64,000 nt of DNA from Candidatus Endomicrobium neocapritermitis (GCA_009778325.1 WRJZ01000044.1:1-64000), one strand, 5' to 3'. Counted from the first letter of the stretch, positions 1-8,879 are shown. The notes: generated by a model from the sequence alone, not told the origin. Program-made: numbers and translations.

Positions 1-3000
1 CCCTGCTGTTGCTTACGCTTGCCAAATCGCCGCCGCCTATTGTTATGCTTCCTGTTTTTATTTTAACGGTCTCTGCGCTTTCGTAATTTGTGCCTGCCAA
101 CACATTTACGTCCATTCCCGCTGTCAGTTCCAGCACATCCGATAAACTTTCCAGCGAACTTGCCAGTATGTTTATATTATTTCCTGCTACTATCTCTATT
201 TTCCCCATTACCTCTACCGTGCTTCCTACTTGGTATGATTTGTATTCGCTGTAGCGGTTTTCTTCGCTTCCCTGCCAGCCCATGTTCATTTTTAATACGA
301 ATGTATAATCTTCTACCGCTTCTTTGCTTTTGAATATTACGTTTCCAAGAGGCGCTTCTACCGTTAAATTTCCTCTGCCCCTTATGTCATACGCTTCATA
401 TTTTATATCACCCTTTTCCGTATATAAATTAAAGTCATTGTATATTGTCAGCGTTCCTTTGCTTATTTTATCTGTGGTTTTGCTCCCTTTGTTATCCGCC
501 ATATTTATTTTTTTATCTATGTCCCACCAATCATCGTATTCCAGCGCTTCCATAAATATATGCCCTTCATTTACATATATTGAGCCGCCGTCCATCGCCA
601 TTATATTTGTTCCTGTTACATGAACACCATCTTGCGACGTTATATTCAATTTCCCTGACGCGTTTATCAATCCGTACGCGTTTACATAATTACTTATATG
701 CGAAAATCCGTTGTTGCTTCCGCTTAGAGGTATTGCCTGCCTTTCACTTTTAAACATCCCGCCTGTCTCTATTTCTATATCCCCGCCTTTTATCACCGCG
801 TCCGCGTTTGTAAAATCATTGTCCGCTGTTATTTTTAATGTTTCGTTTCCGCTTATCATTCCGTAATTGTCTATGCTGTCCGCTTTTATTACTACGTTCT
901 CGCCGCTTATATTGCTGTAAACCGTGCTTATACTCGTACCGGTTACTGTTTCCGCTCTTACCAGCGGCGTTTCATTTTCATCTATTGTAAGGTTGCCTGT
1001 AAGATTTATGTTTATGTTTTGACCTGTTATTTCCCCCACCGTTTGGCTGCTGAATACGTACGTTTCATAAAACGGCGTTAAAAAATTTCGCCATTCATCC
1101 GCGTACCATGTTTTCAGCCAGTCGCCCCATTTCCTTGAAAATAACGACGCTATCATCTCACGCTTTAGCACGTCCGTAAACGTTATCGCCGTGTTTGTCA
1201 TATTTCCCGCGTTTATTGTCAGCTGCTCCGTTCCTTCTATTAACGCGCTTTTGTTTGTTATCTCTCCTGCATTTATTTCCGTTGTTAATCCGCTTAACTC
1301 GCCCTGCGTTGCCGTGTGCACTACCCTTGCCCGTTCATATCCGCTTAGCGAAAGTTTCCTTCGCTCATATGCCGCTCCCGTATATATCATTGACGTTTTT
1401 ATTCCTCTTTGCACTTCCGTGTTTATATCGCTTATCCCTTCATTGTTTATTTTTTGCGCGTTTATCTCAAGCAGGTTATCCGCTTTTATCACGCTTCCTA
1501 TATTGTTTAATGTTAATGCACGGCTTATTCCGTCAGACGCCAAAATATTTATATTGGCTGCGTTTATTAATGAGCCTGCCGATGCATATAACAATTGCGG
1601 TTCTGTTTCCGTTGTTGTTCCCGTTTGCTTTAACATATAACCTGAAAAAGGAGTTTTTACCATTTCGTATTTGTAATATATTTTTGACGTGGTTGCCGTT
1701 ATACTAAGCATTTCGTTTCTTATATTGTCTGCAAACAAATTTATGTCTTTGCCTGCTTTTATATTACTGCTCATATTATCTAGCGCGGCGGCGGTTATAT
1801 CTATGTTGCCGTTGCTCTCTATTAATGCTCCGTCACTTATGCCAAAGTCCCCTATCGCGTATTCGTATCTGTTTAATATGCTGCCTTCAGCTGCAGGGTT
1901 ATTTGTATATACCGTTTTTACCGTATAATACATTCCGGTTGCTTTGGGTATAAGCAATGCGCTGTTTTCCAATGTCCCGTCTATGGTCAAGTTTAAATCG
2001 TTTACAGAGCTTATCACGCTCGCGTAATTGCTTATATTTTGCGCGTTAGCGTTTGTATAACCTGATATATTTATTGTATCGCCCTGCAATATGCCTGCAT
2101 TTAAATATGCATTGCTTACCAGCGTTCTTGTATTTACTATTTCGTCGCTTTGTATTGTAAGCGTATCAGCGGCTTTTATTTCCCCGCTTGAATTCGTAAA
2201 GTTTTGCGCCTCTATGTTTATATTTTCTCCGGTTATTTCTCCGCCCGTTTCTATACTGCCGTTATTGCTTGTCAGCGTTACATCCGTTTTGCTTGTTATC
2301 TTTCCTTTAAGCTCTAGCTTGCCGTCTGCTTCTATCAATATATCCGTTACATCGCTTACCAAATTGTAATCGGAAGGCATTTTTACCCCAAATCCTTCTT
2401 CCGTTGCCACTATCTTTATCCTGTTTCCGTACATGCTCCCAAACGCCGTTGCTTCTACCGCTATTTTGTCCGCGGGGCTTGGCGCTGCAGAGGACACTAT
2501 GTTCCACACGTCGTTTACGCTGTCGTACACGTATGAATCATTGCCAGTCATAATATCTATATTTTCCGCTTTTAATTCACCGCTTAGCTTTACGTATCTG
2601 CTTACAAGTTCCGCCGCACTTTCGGATGCGTTCATATTATTTATTTCTATTTTTCCGCTTCCCAGCGTAAAACTTTCTATTACCGCATTTACTATCGGGC
2701 TGCCTGTTATCAGGCTTACTTTAGACGTATTTATAAAACTTCCTCCGTCAACGCTTATCCCGTACGGATTTGCAACAATTAACGCGGCTTTTTCACCGGC
2801 TATTTCTACCATACCGGATATAAGAGTAGGATTGGCTGACATTATTTCATTTAATATTACCCTTGCCGCTTCCGCCGTAAGATTTATATTTTGCTCAACC
2901 GTGTCATTCAATACTTGCGAATGCGCGCCAGCCGCGTTTGTTACGTTATTAAACACCGCTCCGTTTGCGTCAACATTAAATTTTTCAAATTGATTATGCG

Positions 3001-3169
3001 ATATTCCTTTGGCATTGGGCGTATTGATTTGGATTACAGGAATGTTATTTGACGCGCCTCTATTGTCTACAACCACCTGCGTCCCGTGCGGCAGGATTTC
3101 CCCGCTTACAAACTGCAGCGGGCTGGACGCAAGGCTGAACGCAATTAATAAGGTTAGCAGTTTTTTCAT
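1..3169 (-). CDS. TpsA1: FHA/CdiA-type two-partner exoprotein, N-terminal part
   Basis: The frame is open from the ATG at 3169 to the window edge (at least 1056 codons) with no stop, so the C-terminus lies outside the window. A signal peptide (MKKLLTLLIAFSLASS) is followed by a haemagglutination-activity (TPS) domain in about residues 20-240. It has the classical FHA signatures LPHGTQVVVDNRG, INTPNAKGISHNQFEKFNVD and VANPYGISVDGG followed by FINTSKVSLITGSP. After this come short beta-helix repeats with AGKDINL- and ESNGNIDIT-like turns, as in FhaB, CdiA and HMW-type proteins. By family knowledge the TPS domain is recognised by the TpsB POTRA domains in the periplasm, and the protein is exported as a beta-helical fibre for adhesion or contact killing. 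It is the last gene seen in the operon OmpA-TpsB1-inverse autotransporter-TpsA1, 30 bp after its neighbour. Its TPS domain is of a different subtype from those of the two giant TpsA proteins here. Whether it ends in a toxin cannot be seen. Confidence 0.9.
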   Translation of the reverse strand, partial: MKKLLTLLIAFSLASSPLQFVSGEILPHGTQVVVDNRGASNNIPVIQINTPNAKGISHNQFEKFNVDANGAVFNNVTNAAGAHSQVLNDTVEQNINLTAEAARVILNEIMSANPTLISGMVEIAGEKAALIVANPYGISVDGGSFINTSKVSLITGSPIVNAVIESFTLGSGKIEINNMNASESAAELVSRYVKLSGELKAENIDIMTGNDSYVYDSVNDVWNIVSSAAPSPADKIAVEATAFGSMYGNRIKIVATEEGFGVKMPSDYNLVSDVTDILIEADGKLELKGKITSKTDVTLTSNNGSIETGGEITGENINIEAQNFTNSSGEIKAADTLTIQSDEIVNTRTLVSNAYLNAGILQGDTINISGYTNANAQNISNYASVISSVNDLNLTIDGTLENSALLIPKATGMYYTVKTVYTNNPAAEGSILNRYEYAIGDFGISDGALIESNGNIDITAAALDNMSSNIKAGKDINLFADNIRNEMLSITATTSKIYYKYEMVKTPFSGYMLKQTGTTTETEPQLLYASAGSLINAANINILASDGISRALTLNNIGSVIKADNLLEINAQKINNEGISDINTEVQRGIKTSMIYTGAAYERRKLSLSGYERARVVHTATQGELSGLTTEINAGEITNKSALIEGTEQLTINAGNMTNTAITFTDVLKREMIASLFSRKWGDWLKTWYADEWRNFLTPFYETYVFSSQTVGEITGQNININLTGNLTIDENETPLVRAETVTGTSISTVYSNISGENVVIKADSIDNYGMISGNETLKITADNDFTNADAVIKGGDIEIETGGMFKSERQAIPLSGSNNGFSHISNYVNAYGLINASGKLNITSQDGVHVTGTNIMAMDGGSIYVNEGHIFMEALEYDDWWDIDKKINMADNKGSKTTDKISKGTLTIYNDFNLYTEKGDIKYEAYDIRGRGNLTVEAPLGNVIFKSKEAVEDYTFVLKMNMGWQGSEENRYSEYKSYQVGSTVEVMGKIEIVAGNNINILASSLESLSDVLELTAGMDVNVLAGTNYESAETVKIKTGSITIGGGDLASVSNSR

Positions 3170-3199
3170 GGTTTTAGTCCTTTGCAACACTTTTATACC

Positions 3200-5896
3200 T
3201 TAATATGTAAAAGTGTCGTTATATTTTACATTAATAACGTAATTATTTACAGAGGCGGCATCGCCGCCGTAACCGGATTTGTCAAAGGAATTATCGCCGC
3301 TTTCGGCCGCGTTAAAAGTTGTCGTATCTATAAGATATAAACCGTAATAAGCAAAGCCTGTTTCAGTCTGAAAAAACATATTTCCTCTTAAAATAATATT
3401 TAAAGAGTTTTCTATAAAAAGCCCGTGGCCGTCAGGCGTAGCTTCCAGCAGGTTATATTGTATAGCGGCAGCTCCGGAATTTTTTACCGTTATGCCCGCA
3501 GCAGTATTGCCGGAAGCCGCGTTGCTGTCCAACGTAAGATTTGTTACCGCGTTAACATAAATACCGCCCAAACCGGCATTACCCCACGCGTCGTTTGCCA
3601 GCACAATAACGCCGGAGCCTCCTGAAATGTTCAATCCGCAATTCGTATTTAAATAAATTTCATTTCTCTTAACGGTAATGTTTGACGTATTTACGATTTG
3701 AATGCCGTTGGCATTCTGATAAGAATCGTTTCCTTCGAGATGGATATCCGCGCTGTTTTGTACAAGTATTCCGGCATTGTTTTCAAATGTTTCGTTATTG
3801 TTTACGGTTAAACCCGTTCCCTGTATTTCTATGCCGCTTCCTGAATTAAACGCGGCGACGTTCGCGTTTATGTCTCCGTATGAAAGGTTCTGAATTAAAA
3901 TTCCTGCAGCCGCGTTTAATGCAGCGCTGTTGCCGGAAATAGTTAAAGTGCTTCCGTTTATTATTGAAATACCGTATGTAAGGTTATTTTCGGCAATGTT
4001 TGATTGTATGAAAGAATGAACCGTATCTTCGGCGCATATGCCGTAACCGTAATTGTCATTTGCAGTATTTCCGCTGATTACAACATCGGAAGAGTTTTTA
4101 ACGGAAATGCCATTGCCGCCGAACTCGGCGTAATTTAACGAAAACTGCGAACTTGTTAGTGAATCCGCGCTTATCGCGCTGCCGGCGCTTGAAGATATAT
4201 AGTTTTCAAACACGTTTATATTCTCGGACGAAGTTATGTTTATACCGTCTGCCGAAGAGTTCAAAATATTGTTTTCCGAAATATAAGCTTCGCGCGAACC
4301 GTCAATGGTTACCCCATTCTCGTTTCCGTCAAAAAGATTTAATCTGATTATTGCGCCGCTGCTTTGATTTAAATAAACGCCGCTGACAAAATTATTTGTT
4401 ATCAGATTTTGCTCCATATATGCCGCCTGTCCGCATATTTCCACGCCCGTATTGTTTTCGGTTATTATGTTGTTTACAAGAGCGACCGCTCCGGCAGAAT
4501 AATTTATTTCTATGCCGGTATCAAAACCGGTAAAACTGTTATTGCTTATAAACAGCGTTTCGTCTAAATTATAATTATTGACCATAAGCCCTATAGCCGT
4601 ATTGTTTGCACCTTTGAATTCAAGCGAAGAGATCAGCATGCCTTGTGTCGAACTTATATTGTCTATTGTAAAAGCAGTAATTCCGTCGGCAACATTTATA
4701 ACCGCAGTACCGTTGTTGTAAACGCCAAGGTCCGCGCCGTCGTTAAGCAATTCCTGCGCGCCTATCAGCGCGTAGAAGTCCGACTGATGAAAATCAATGC
4801 TGACTGTATTATTATGAACGTATTGACCAGGAAGAAAAAGCACGGAAGAATTGCTTCCGGAAATTAAGGCGCTAAGCGCGACGCCTGTTTCAACATCCGC
4901 GGGATTTTCAAAAGTCCCGTCGCCTGTTCCGTCAGGAGATACGACCGTTAAATGATACGGATCGCCGCTGTGGTGCAATAGCAAATCTTCATAATGCTTT
5001 ATTGAAGGATTTTTAAGCCTTACATACATGTCCCTCATAACCATTTCGCCAATTCTTTGCTTAACCGGCAAAGGTCTTGTTTTAATGTGCTTCACAATTC
5101 CTCTGAAAGGATTTTTCGCCTGCAGCAGTTTTCTGAAATCCAAAGGCAGGTTAATGTCAGCCCCGGCCTGCCAATGCGAGCCGTTAAAATCTTTGTTTTC
5201 GTAAAGCGCGTAATTAAACCTTAATATGTTTAAAGGCCTGTATTCTACCCTGCCTTTCATTCCTTTAACGGCTTTTGAAACTTTATCGGCTTCAAAATGA
5301 TAATAGCCCCCGAATATTCTCAGTTCGCCGATACTTTTCGGAAAAGGCACATTTATTCCGGCTTCTCCGTCAAATCCTTTCATAGACACTTCAAAATAAT
5401 GAGTCGCGGCAATATTGTGCCCTTTCAGTATATTGTATGACTTGTTTAAAAAATATTCGTCATTGCCGAACGGGATATATGTGTTTACCCTCGCGTCAAA
5501 CCGTTTGCTTAAAAATTCTATGCCGAATCCGGCCTGCTGAAAGTTATTTCCGATAGATGAGTTCCTTGTATCGTAATACGCGTTTACTCCGAATATAAAA
5601 CCTTCTTTTAATAATCCGCCATAATAATGCCTGAATCCAAAACCAAGATTAAGCTCATTTGCTTTGCTGCCGAAAAGTTCTGCTCCGGTCATGCTCATTC
5701 TGGGGTTAATGAAAATAAAAGAAGTTTCTTTTGAAGCTATAGGCAGAATAAAATCAGCGTAGCTGCCCCAGTTATTATCCGTTCCGTTTACTCCGACAGT
5801 AACGTCGCCGGCATACGGAAAAGCTTTTGCAAGAGCGGCGTTTGCCGCTAATACCAAACAGACTGCCGATAAAATAATAAATTTTAAATTTTTCAT
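3200..5896 (-). CDS. Inverse autotransporter (type Ve) with right-handed beta-helix passenger
   Basis: The ORF opens at a GTG at 5923, but the ATG at 5896 gives a clean signal peptide (MKNLKFIILSAVCLVLAANA), so I place the start there (898 aa). Residues of about 25-270 match an intimin/invasin-like beta domain: LNLGFGFRHYYGG, FGVNAYYDTRN, QQAGFGIEFLSKRFDARVN and a later EAGINVPFPKSIGELRIFGGY segment. The passenger starts with a pectate-lyase-like DGTGDGTFENPAD turn. It runs to the end as NosD-like right-handed beta-helix rungs rich in NN, GI and SG turns (such as NNIITENNTGVEI and ISGNTANDNYGYG). Known type Ve proteins insert an N-terminal barrel and display a C-terminal passenger, usually of Ig-like domains; a beta-helix passenger is less usual. 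There is no LysM domain. The gene sits between TpsB1 (28 bp upstream) and TpsA1 (30 bp downstream), so it is probably co-expressed with both. Confidence 0.82.
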   Translation of the reverse strand: MKNLKFIILSAVCLVLAANAALAKAFPYAGDVTVGVNGTDNNWGSYADFILPIASKETSFIFINPRMSMTGAELFGSKANELNLGFGFRHYYGGLLKEGFIFGVNAYYDTRNSSIGNNFQQAGFGIEFLSKRFDARVNTYIPFGNDEYFLNKSYNILKGHNIAATHYFEVSMKGFDGEAGINVPFPKSIGELRIFGGYYHFEADKVSKAVKGMKGRVEYRPLNILRFNYALYENKDFNGSHWQAGADINLPLDFRKLLQAKNPFRGIVKHIKTRPLPVKQRIGEMVMRDMYVRLKNPSIKHYEDLLLHHSGDPYHLTVVSPDGTGDGTFENPADVETGVALSALISGSNSSVLFLPGQYVHNNTVSIDFHQSDFYALIGAQELLNDGADLGVYNNGTAVINVADGITAFTIDNISSTQGMLISSLEFKGANNTAIGLMVNNYNLDETLFISNNSFTGFDTGIEINYSAGAVALVNNIITENNTGVEICGQAAYMEQNLITNNFVSGVYLNQSSGAIIRLNLFDGNENGVTIDGSREAYISENNILNSSADGINITSSENINVFENYISSSAGSAISADSLTSSQFSLNYAEFGGNGISVKNSSDVVISGNTANDNYGYGICAEDTVHSFIQSNIAENNLTYGISIINGSTLTISGNSAALNAAAGILIQNLSYGDINANVAAFNSGSGIEIQGTGLTVNNNETFENNAGILVQNSADIHLEGNDSYQNANGIQIVNTSNITVKRNEIYLNTNCGLNISGGSGVIVLANDAWGNAGLGGIYVNAVTNLTLDSNAASGNTAAGITVKNSGAAAIQYNLLEATPDGHGLFIENSLNIILRGNMFFQTETGFAYYGLYLIDTTTFNAAESGDNSFDKSGYGGDAASVNNYVINVKYNDTFTY

Positions 5897-5925
5897 AGTT
5901 TTCTTGCCGCTGCTATGCACCACCG

Positions 5926-7653
5926 TTAAAAGTAAATTTTTCCTTCAATGCTGAAATACACTACGTCTCCCTCGTCGGGAAGATAGCTGTTATTGTAAAT
6001 CGAGCGGCTCCATATCGCCGAAGCGTTAAAATATTTTGATCTATATAAAAGTCCTGCGCCGCTTCCTGCCAGCTGATAATCCTGTCCGAATGCTCTGTTT
6101 CTTGCGTATCCATAATCCGCAAAAACATTTAATGTCGTGCGCGCCAGAATATTAAAAATACCAGCTCTTTTAAAAATATTTGCCAGCACCCAGTTGAAAT
6201 CATTACGCACAGAAAAACCGCTGTCGCCGCTTACACTCCCTTCTTTATAACCTCTTACGGAACTTTGCCCGCCGAGAGATATTTGTTCAGAACCGAATAA
6301 AATATCGGGAGAGTGCTGCGCGTTAAACGCAAAAGAGTAGGAAGAAGGAAGATTAACCGGCGCCATATTAAATTGGCGAGAATACTGCGTGTAAAGCGCA
6401 AGCGAATAGTATTGGCCTTTCGGAGCGCCTGCTATTCCGCTGTTTTTTGCCGCTCCAAACCAGTCCAATCCCTGACTATACGAAAGTTTTCCATAGAACA
6501 TTGAAGAACCGAAATAGCTTGTGCCGGTTAAAAAAGCCGAAGCCACGGTAAGTTTTTTGCTCGACACGTTAATTTTTTGACCGTCAAAAAAGTTTTCATT
6601 TTCTTTTAACGCAATATCGGCTCCGGCGGACATTTTATATGAGGCTGCTCTTTTTACAACCATTTCCAAACCGGCATTTTTATTTTGAGTGCTTCCGTCG
6701 GATATATAACGCTGGCCCTGAGCAGAGCCCGAACGGGTATTGTAATCGCTTTTGAAAAAAGACGACATAAACGTAAAATAGCCGAACGGTATGCTTAACG
6801 ACGCAAAATAGCTGTTGTTTGATTTATTGTCCCAGTTGCCGTCTATGTTTCTTGAATAATTAAAATAAATATTGTCATTGAGCATTAAGAGATTATCGGC
6901 GTTTATCGCGGAGTTCGCTTTGTAATATCCCGTGTTTTCCAAACCGCTGTTATCCGCGCTTAACGATAAATTAAACCTTCTGCCGATATCGTTTGTTATT
7001 TCAATTATCGAATACCCTTCTTTTGTCCCCGGCGTGATTTCCATTGACGCGTTATTTGACACAAGCCTGTTCATTTGCTCAAGTCCCTGGTCTATGTCTC
7101 TTATGTTGAGCAATTGTCCGGAAGCGAACGGGTAAAATGAAAATTTTTGCAGTTCCGAAGATAATGCGGAATATTTCTTGCCTTTAGCTCTTTTGAAAGA
7201 AATATCTTCTATATATCCGTCTACAATAACGAAAGTCAAAATATTTTCCGGCATTGTATTGCCGTCTATGTAAACCCTTGTCGCTCCGTAGCCTTCATTT
7301 ATGTACAGCGTCTGAAGATTATTTTGAATATCCGATATTTCATTCACGCCGAGCATAAGGCTGGAATAGGGCTTTAGTATCGCGTTAATACGCGCCTGCG
7401 ATATTCCCGGAACTTCCGAACGGCGTATGTCTATTCTATCAAACTGCCTTTTTGCTGGAGAAGCTGTTTCGGTTTGCTGTTTTACGGGTTCTTCCTGTTT
7501 CTCTTTTATGAATTTCGTCCTGTTTTCGATTTCCTGCTGTCTGCGCAAATCCTCATAGCGCGTGTCTATATTTCTTTGTATTTCCGAAACCGAAGACGCA
7601 AAAGCGTTTGAGGCAAGACATAAAGCGGCGATGATTGAAAATATCTTTTTCAT
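5926..7653 (-). CDS. TpsB1: two-partner secretion transporter (FhaC/ShlB family)
   Basis: A 575-aa Omp85-superfamily transporter, close to the usual 550-590 aa. The signal peptide is in residues 1-19. A charged helical segment (about 21-65) fits the plug helix and linker. Two POTRA domains (about 70-225) follow, including the LYINEGYGATRVYIDGN strand-turn typical of POTRA1. The rest is the 16-strand barrel. Family hallmarks are VRGY at 466-469, the tip of the conserved L6 loop, and FADYGYAR at 511-518, the F-x-D-x-G motif; the chain ends in an aromatic residue (IEGKIYF). By family knowledge it captures the TPS domain of its partner in the periplasm and exports it through the outer membrane. 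The likely partner is TpsA1, two genes downstream. It starts 7 bp after the OmpA-like gene. It is clearly divergent from TpsB2 and TpsB3, which resemble each other. Confidence 0.93.
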   Translation of the reverse strand: MKKIFSIIAALCLASNAFASSVSEIQRNIDTRYEDLRRQQEIENRTKFIKEKQEEPVKQQTETASPAKRQFDRIDIRRSEVPGISQARINAILKPYSSLMLGVNEISDIQNNLQTLYINEGYGATRVYIDGNTMPENILTFVIVDGYIEDISFKRAKGKKYSALSSELQKFSFYPFASGQLLNIRDIDQGLEQMNRLVSNNASMEITPGTKEGYSIIEITNDIGRRFNLSLSADNSGLENTGYYKANSAINADNLLMLNDNIYFNYSRNIDGNWDNKSNNSYFASLSIPFGYFTFMSSFFKSDYNTRSGSAQGQRYISDGSTQNKNAGLEMVVKRAASYKMSAGADIALKENENFFDGQKINVSSKKLTVASAFLTGTSYFGSSMFYGKLSYSQGLDWFGAAKNSGIAGAPKGQYYSLALYTQYSRQFNMAPVNLPSSYSFAFNAQHSPDILFGSEQISLGGQSSVRGYKEGSVSGDSGFSVRNDFNWVLANIFKRAGIFNILARTTLNVFADYGYARNRAFGQDYQLAGSGAGLLYRSKYFNASAIWSRSIYNNSYLPDEGDVVYFSIEGKIYF

Positions 7654-7660
7654 GTTCTCT

Positions 7661-8086
7661 TTATTCCGATTTTAATATTAAAATTTCCGCTCTGCGGTTT
7701 TGCGCCCGGCCGTTTTCATCAATGTTATTGCTAACCGGCTCTTTATCCCCGTAACCGATAACGCGCATTCTTTCTTTTTTTATGCCTTTCAGCGCAAAAA
7801 AATCATATACTGCCTGCGCTCTGGACTCCGAAAGTTTTTGGTTGTATTTTTTTTCGCCGGTTGAATCCGCATGCCCTTCTATAATTATTACATTATCCGG
7901 ATAAAGCGACAGTAAAGCCGCGACTTCATTTAAGGCTGCTTCCGCTGAAGCGGATATCTTGCTTTCCGATAATTCAAACATCGCTTTACTGCGAAGAATT
8001 ATTTTATTTCCGTATTCACAATAGATATTTGACGGCGCATAAACAAGAATAAACAAAGATACTAAAAAAATAACTTTTTTCATCAT
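7661..8086 (-). CDS. OmpA/Pal C-terminal-domain peptidoglycan-binding protein
   Basis: A 141-aa exported protein with signal peptide MMKKVIFLVSLFILVYAPSN, then a single OmpA-like domain from about residue 28 to the end. The diagnostic parts are present: the IIEGHADSTGEKKYNQKLS loop, in which D74 is the conserved diaminopimelate-binding aspartate, and the NRRAEI helix with the partner arginine (R131/R132). In the family this domain binds peptidoglycan non-covalently in the periplasm. There is no barrel and no lipobox, so it is either soluble periplasmic or bound to a partner. It is the first gene of the operon with TpsB1, the inverse autotransporter and TpsA1, with a 7-bp gap to TpsB1. The start is either the ATG at 8086 or the adjacent one at 8083; the Shine-Dalgarno match is poor for both. 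A -10 box lies at 8126-8131. Confidence 0.9.
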   Translation of the reverse strand: MMKKVIFLVSLFILVYAPSNIYCEYGNKIILRSKAMFELSESKISASAEAALNEVAALLSLYPDNVIIIEGHADSTGEKKYNQKLSESRAQAVYDFFALKGIKKERMRVIGYGDKEPVSNNIDENGRAQNRRAEILILKSE

Positions 8087-8178
8087 ACATAATGCCTTTT
8101 GTATAAATTTATAAAATATATCTATATTATATGTTATTTTTAGTTTTGTAATTATAAAAAATTAGTGAAATATGGAAA
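8051..8178. repeat. Duplicated promoter/leader region, copy A
   Basis: This AT-rich stretch covers the start of the OmpA-like gene and its promoter. It aligns by eye over nearly its whole length with 31624-31738, sharing the runs AACAAAGATA, AAAAAAATAACTTTTT and TTATATTATATGTTATTTTT in the same order. Copy B lacks about 12 bp around the start codon. The two copies read in the same direction. Confidence 0.8.
8126..8131 (-). promoter_or_regulatory. Putative -10 box of the OmpA-TpsB1 operon
   Basis: The minus strand reads TATAAT about 40 nt upstream of the OmpA-like start. No good -35 is seen 16-18 bp further upstream, so the promoter call rests on the perfect -10 and on its conservation in the duplicated copy at 31686-31691. 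Confidence 0.45.
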
Positions 8179-8192
8179 GCGGACACCTTGAC

Positions 8193-8244
8193 AAAAAAGA
8201 ACACCCCTGAATATAGACTCTTGCGTTCAGGGGTGTTCTTTTTT
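8193..8244 (-). terminator. Rho-independent terminator, 19-bp perfect stem, probably bidirectional
   Basis: Arm 8193-8211 and arm 8226-8244 are exact reverse complements, with a 14-nt loop. The core pairs AACACCCCTGAA with TTCAGGGGTGTT. A-tracts and T-tracts at the two ends give a U-run in either direction. It lies 13 bp after the stop of the barrel gene at 8258-8845 and upstream of the OmpA-TpsB1 operon, so it separates the two transcription units. Confidence 0.92.
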
Positions 8245-8257
8245 ATGAATCGATTAA

Positions 8258-8845
8258 CTAAATGTCAAATCTATAACCTGCGCTGATACTAAATTTGCTG
8301 TAAGTTAAAGTACCGCCGTCTTCGCTCATATTATTCCAACTGTAAAGAACGTCTAAGAAAAGGCCAAACGGAAAATTATAGCCTGCGCCAAGTCCATAGT
8401 ACATACCGAACTTAGTAGTTGAACCGCTCACATTTCCAAAGAAAGGAAGCGTCTGGTCTATGCTTAGCGTTCCGAAGTTAAATCCAAAATTACCTTTAAA
8501 GAATATTTCCGGCAAAGATTTAATGGGGTTAATTTCAGCTGTAGCATAAATAGGAACAAAACTAAGAGTTTCTTTAGTAATACCGACAGCTTTTTGGAAG
8601 TCAGTCAATTTAATCTCTCTTGCAAATGAATATCCGATTGCGGGACCGAACTTGACAATCTTAGAAACCGGAAATAAAAACTCTAATGCTATTCCGATTC
8701 CAGTTTCTGTGTCAAGGTCAACATTGCTGGCACTGACAGTTCCTGGCGTGTCCAAACCAATCTTAATCTTCATCTCGCTGCCTTCCGCAAAAATTGAACC
8801 TGCCATAAAAACTACTGCCAATACTGCTAAACCCAACTTTTTCAT
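8258..8845 (-). CDS. Small outer-membrane beta-barrel protein
   Basis: 195 aa with a clear signal peptide (MKKLGLAVLAVVFMAGSIFA). The mature part alternates polar and hydrophobic residues with glycine turns and ends in the strand FSISAGYRFDI. This is typical of small eight-stranded OmpX/OmpW-like outer-membrane proteins. I do not recognise a specific family, and the role (adhesin, small porin or stress protein) is open. The start is fixed by a strong GGAGG five bases upstream of the ATG. The gene has its own promoter-like sequence (8880-8908) and a strong terminator (8193-8244), so it is probably monocistronic. Its C-terminal half resembles the orphan fragment at 8959-9189, for example YYGLGAGYNFPFGLFLDVLY against YYALGAGYLFKFNLFFDLTY, so the two probably descend from tandem paralogues. 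Confidence 0.8.
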   Translation of the reverse strand: MKKLGLAVLAVVFMAGSIFAEGSEMKIKIGLDTPGTVSASNVDLDTETGIGIALEFLFPVSKIVKFGPAIGYSFAREIKLTDFQKAVGITKETLSFVPIYATAEINPIKSLPEIFFKGNFGFNFGTLSIDQTLPFFGNVSGSTTKFGMYYGLGAGYNFPFGLFLDVLYSWNNMSEDGGTLTYSKFSISAGYRFDI

Positions 8846-8879
8846 CTTTTCCTCCAGATTTAATTTAACTACATCAATT

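Noticed and set aside
3200-5896. Annotation as a periplasmic copper-binding NosD protein
   Set aside because: The beta-helix resembles NosD repeats only in pattern. The N-terminal inverse autotransporter barrel and operon context point to a surface protein.
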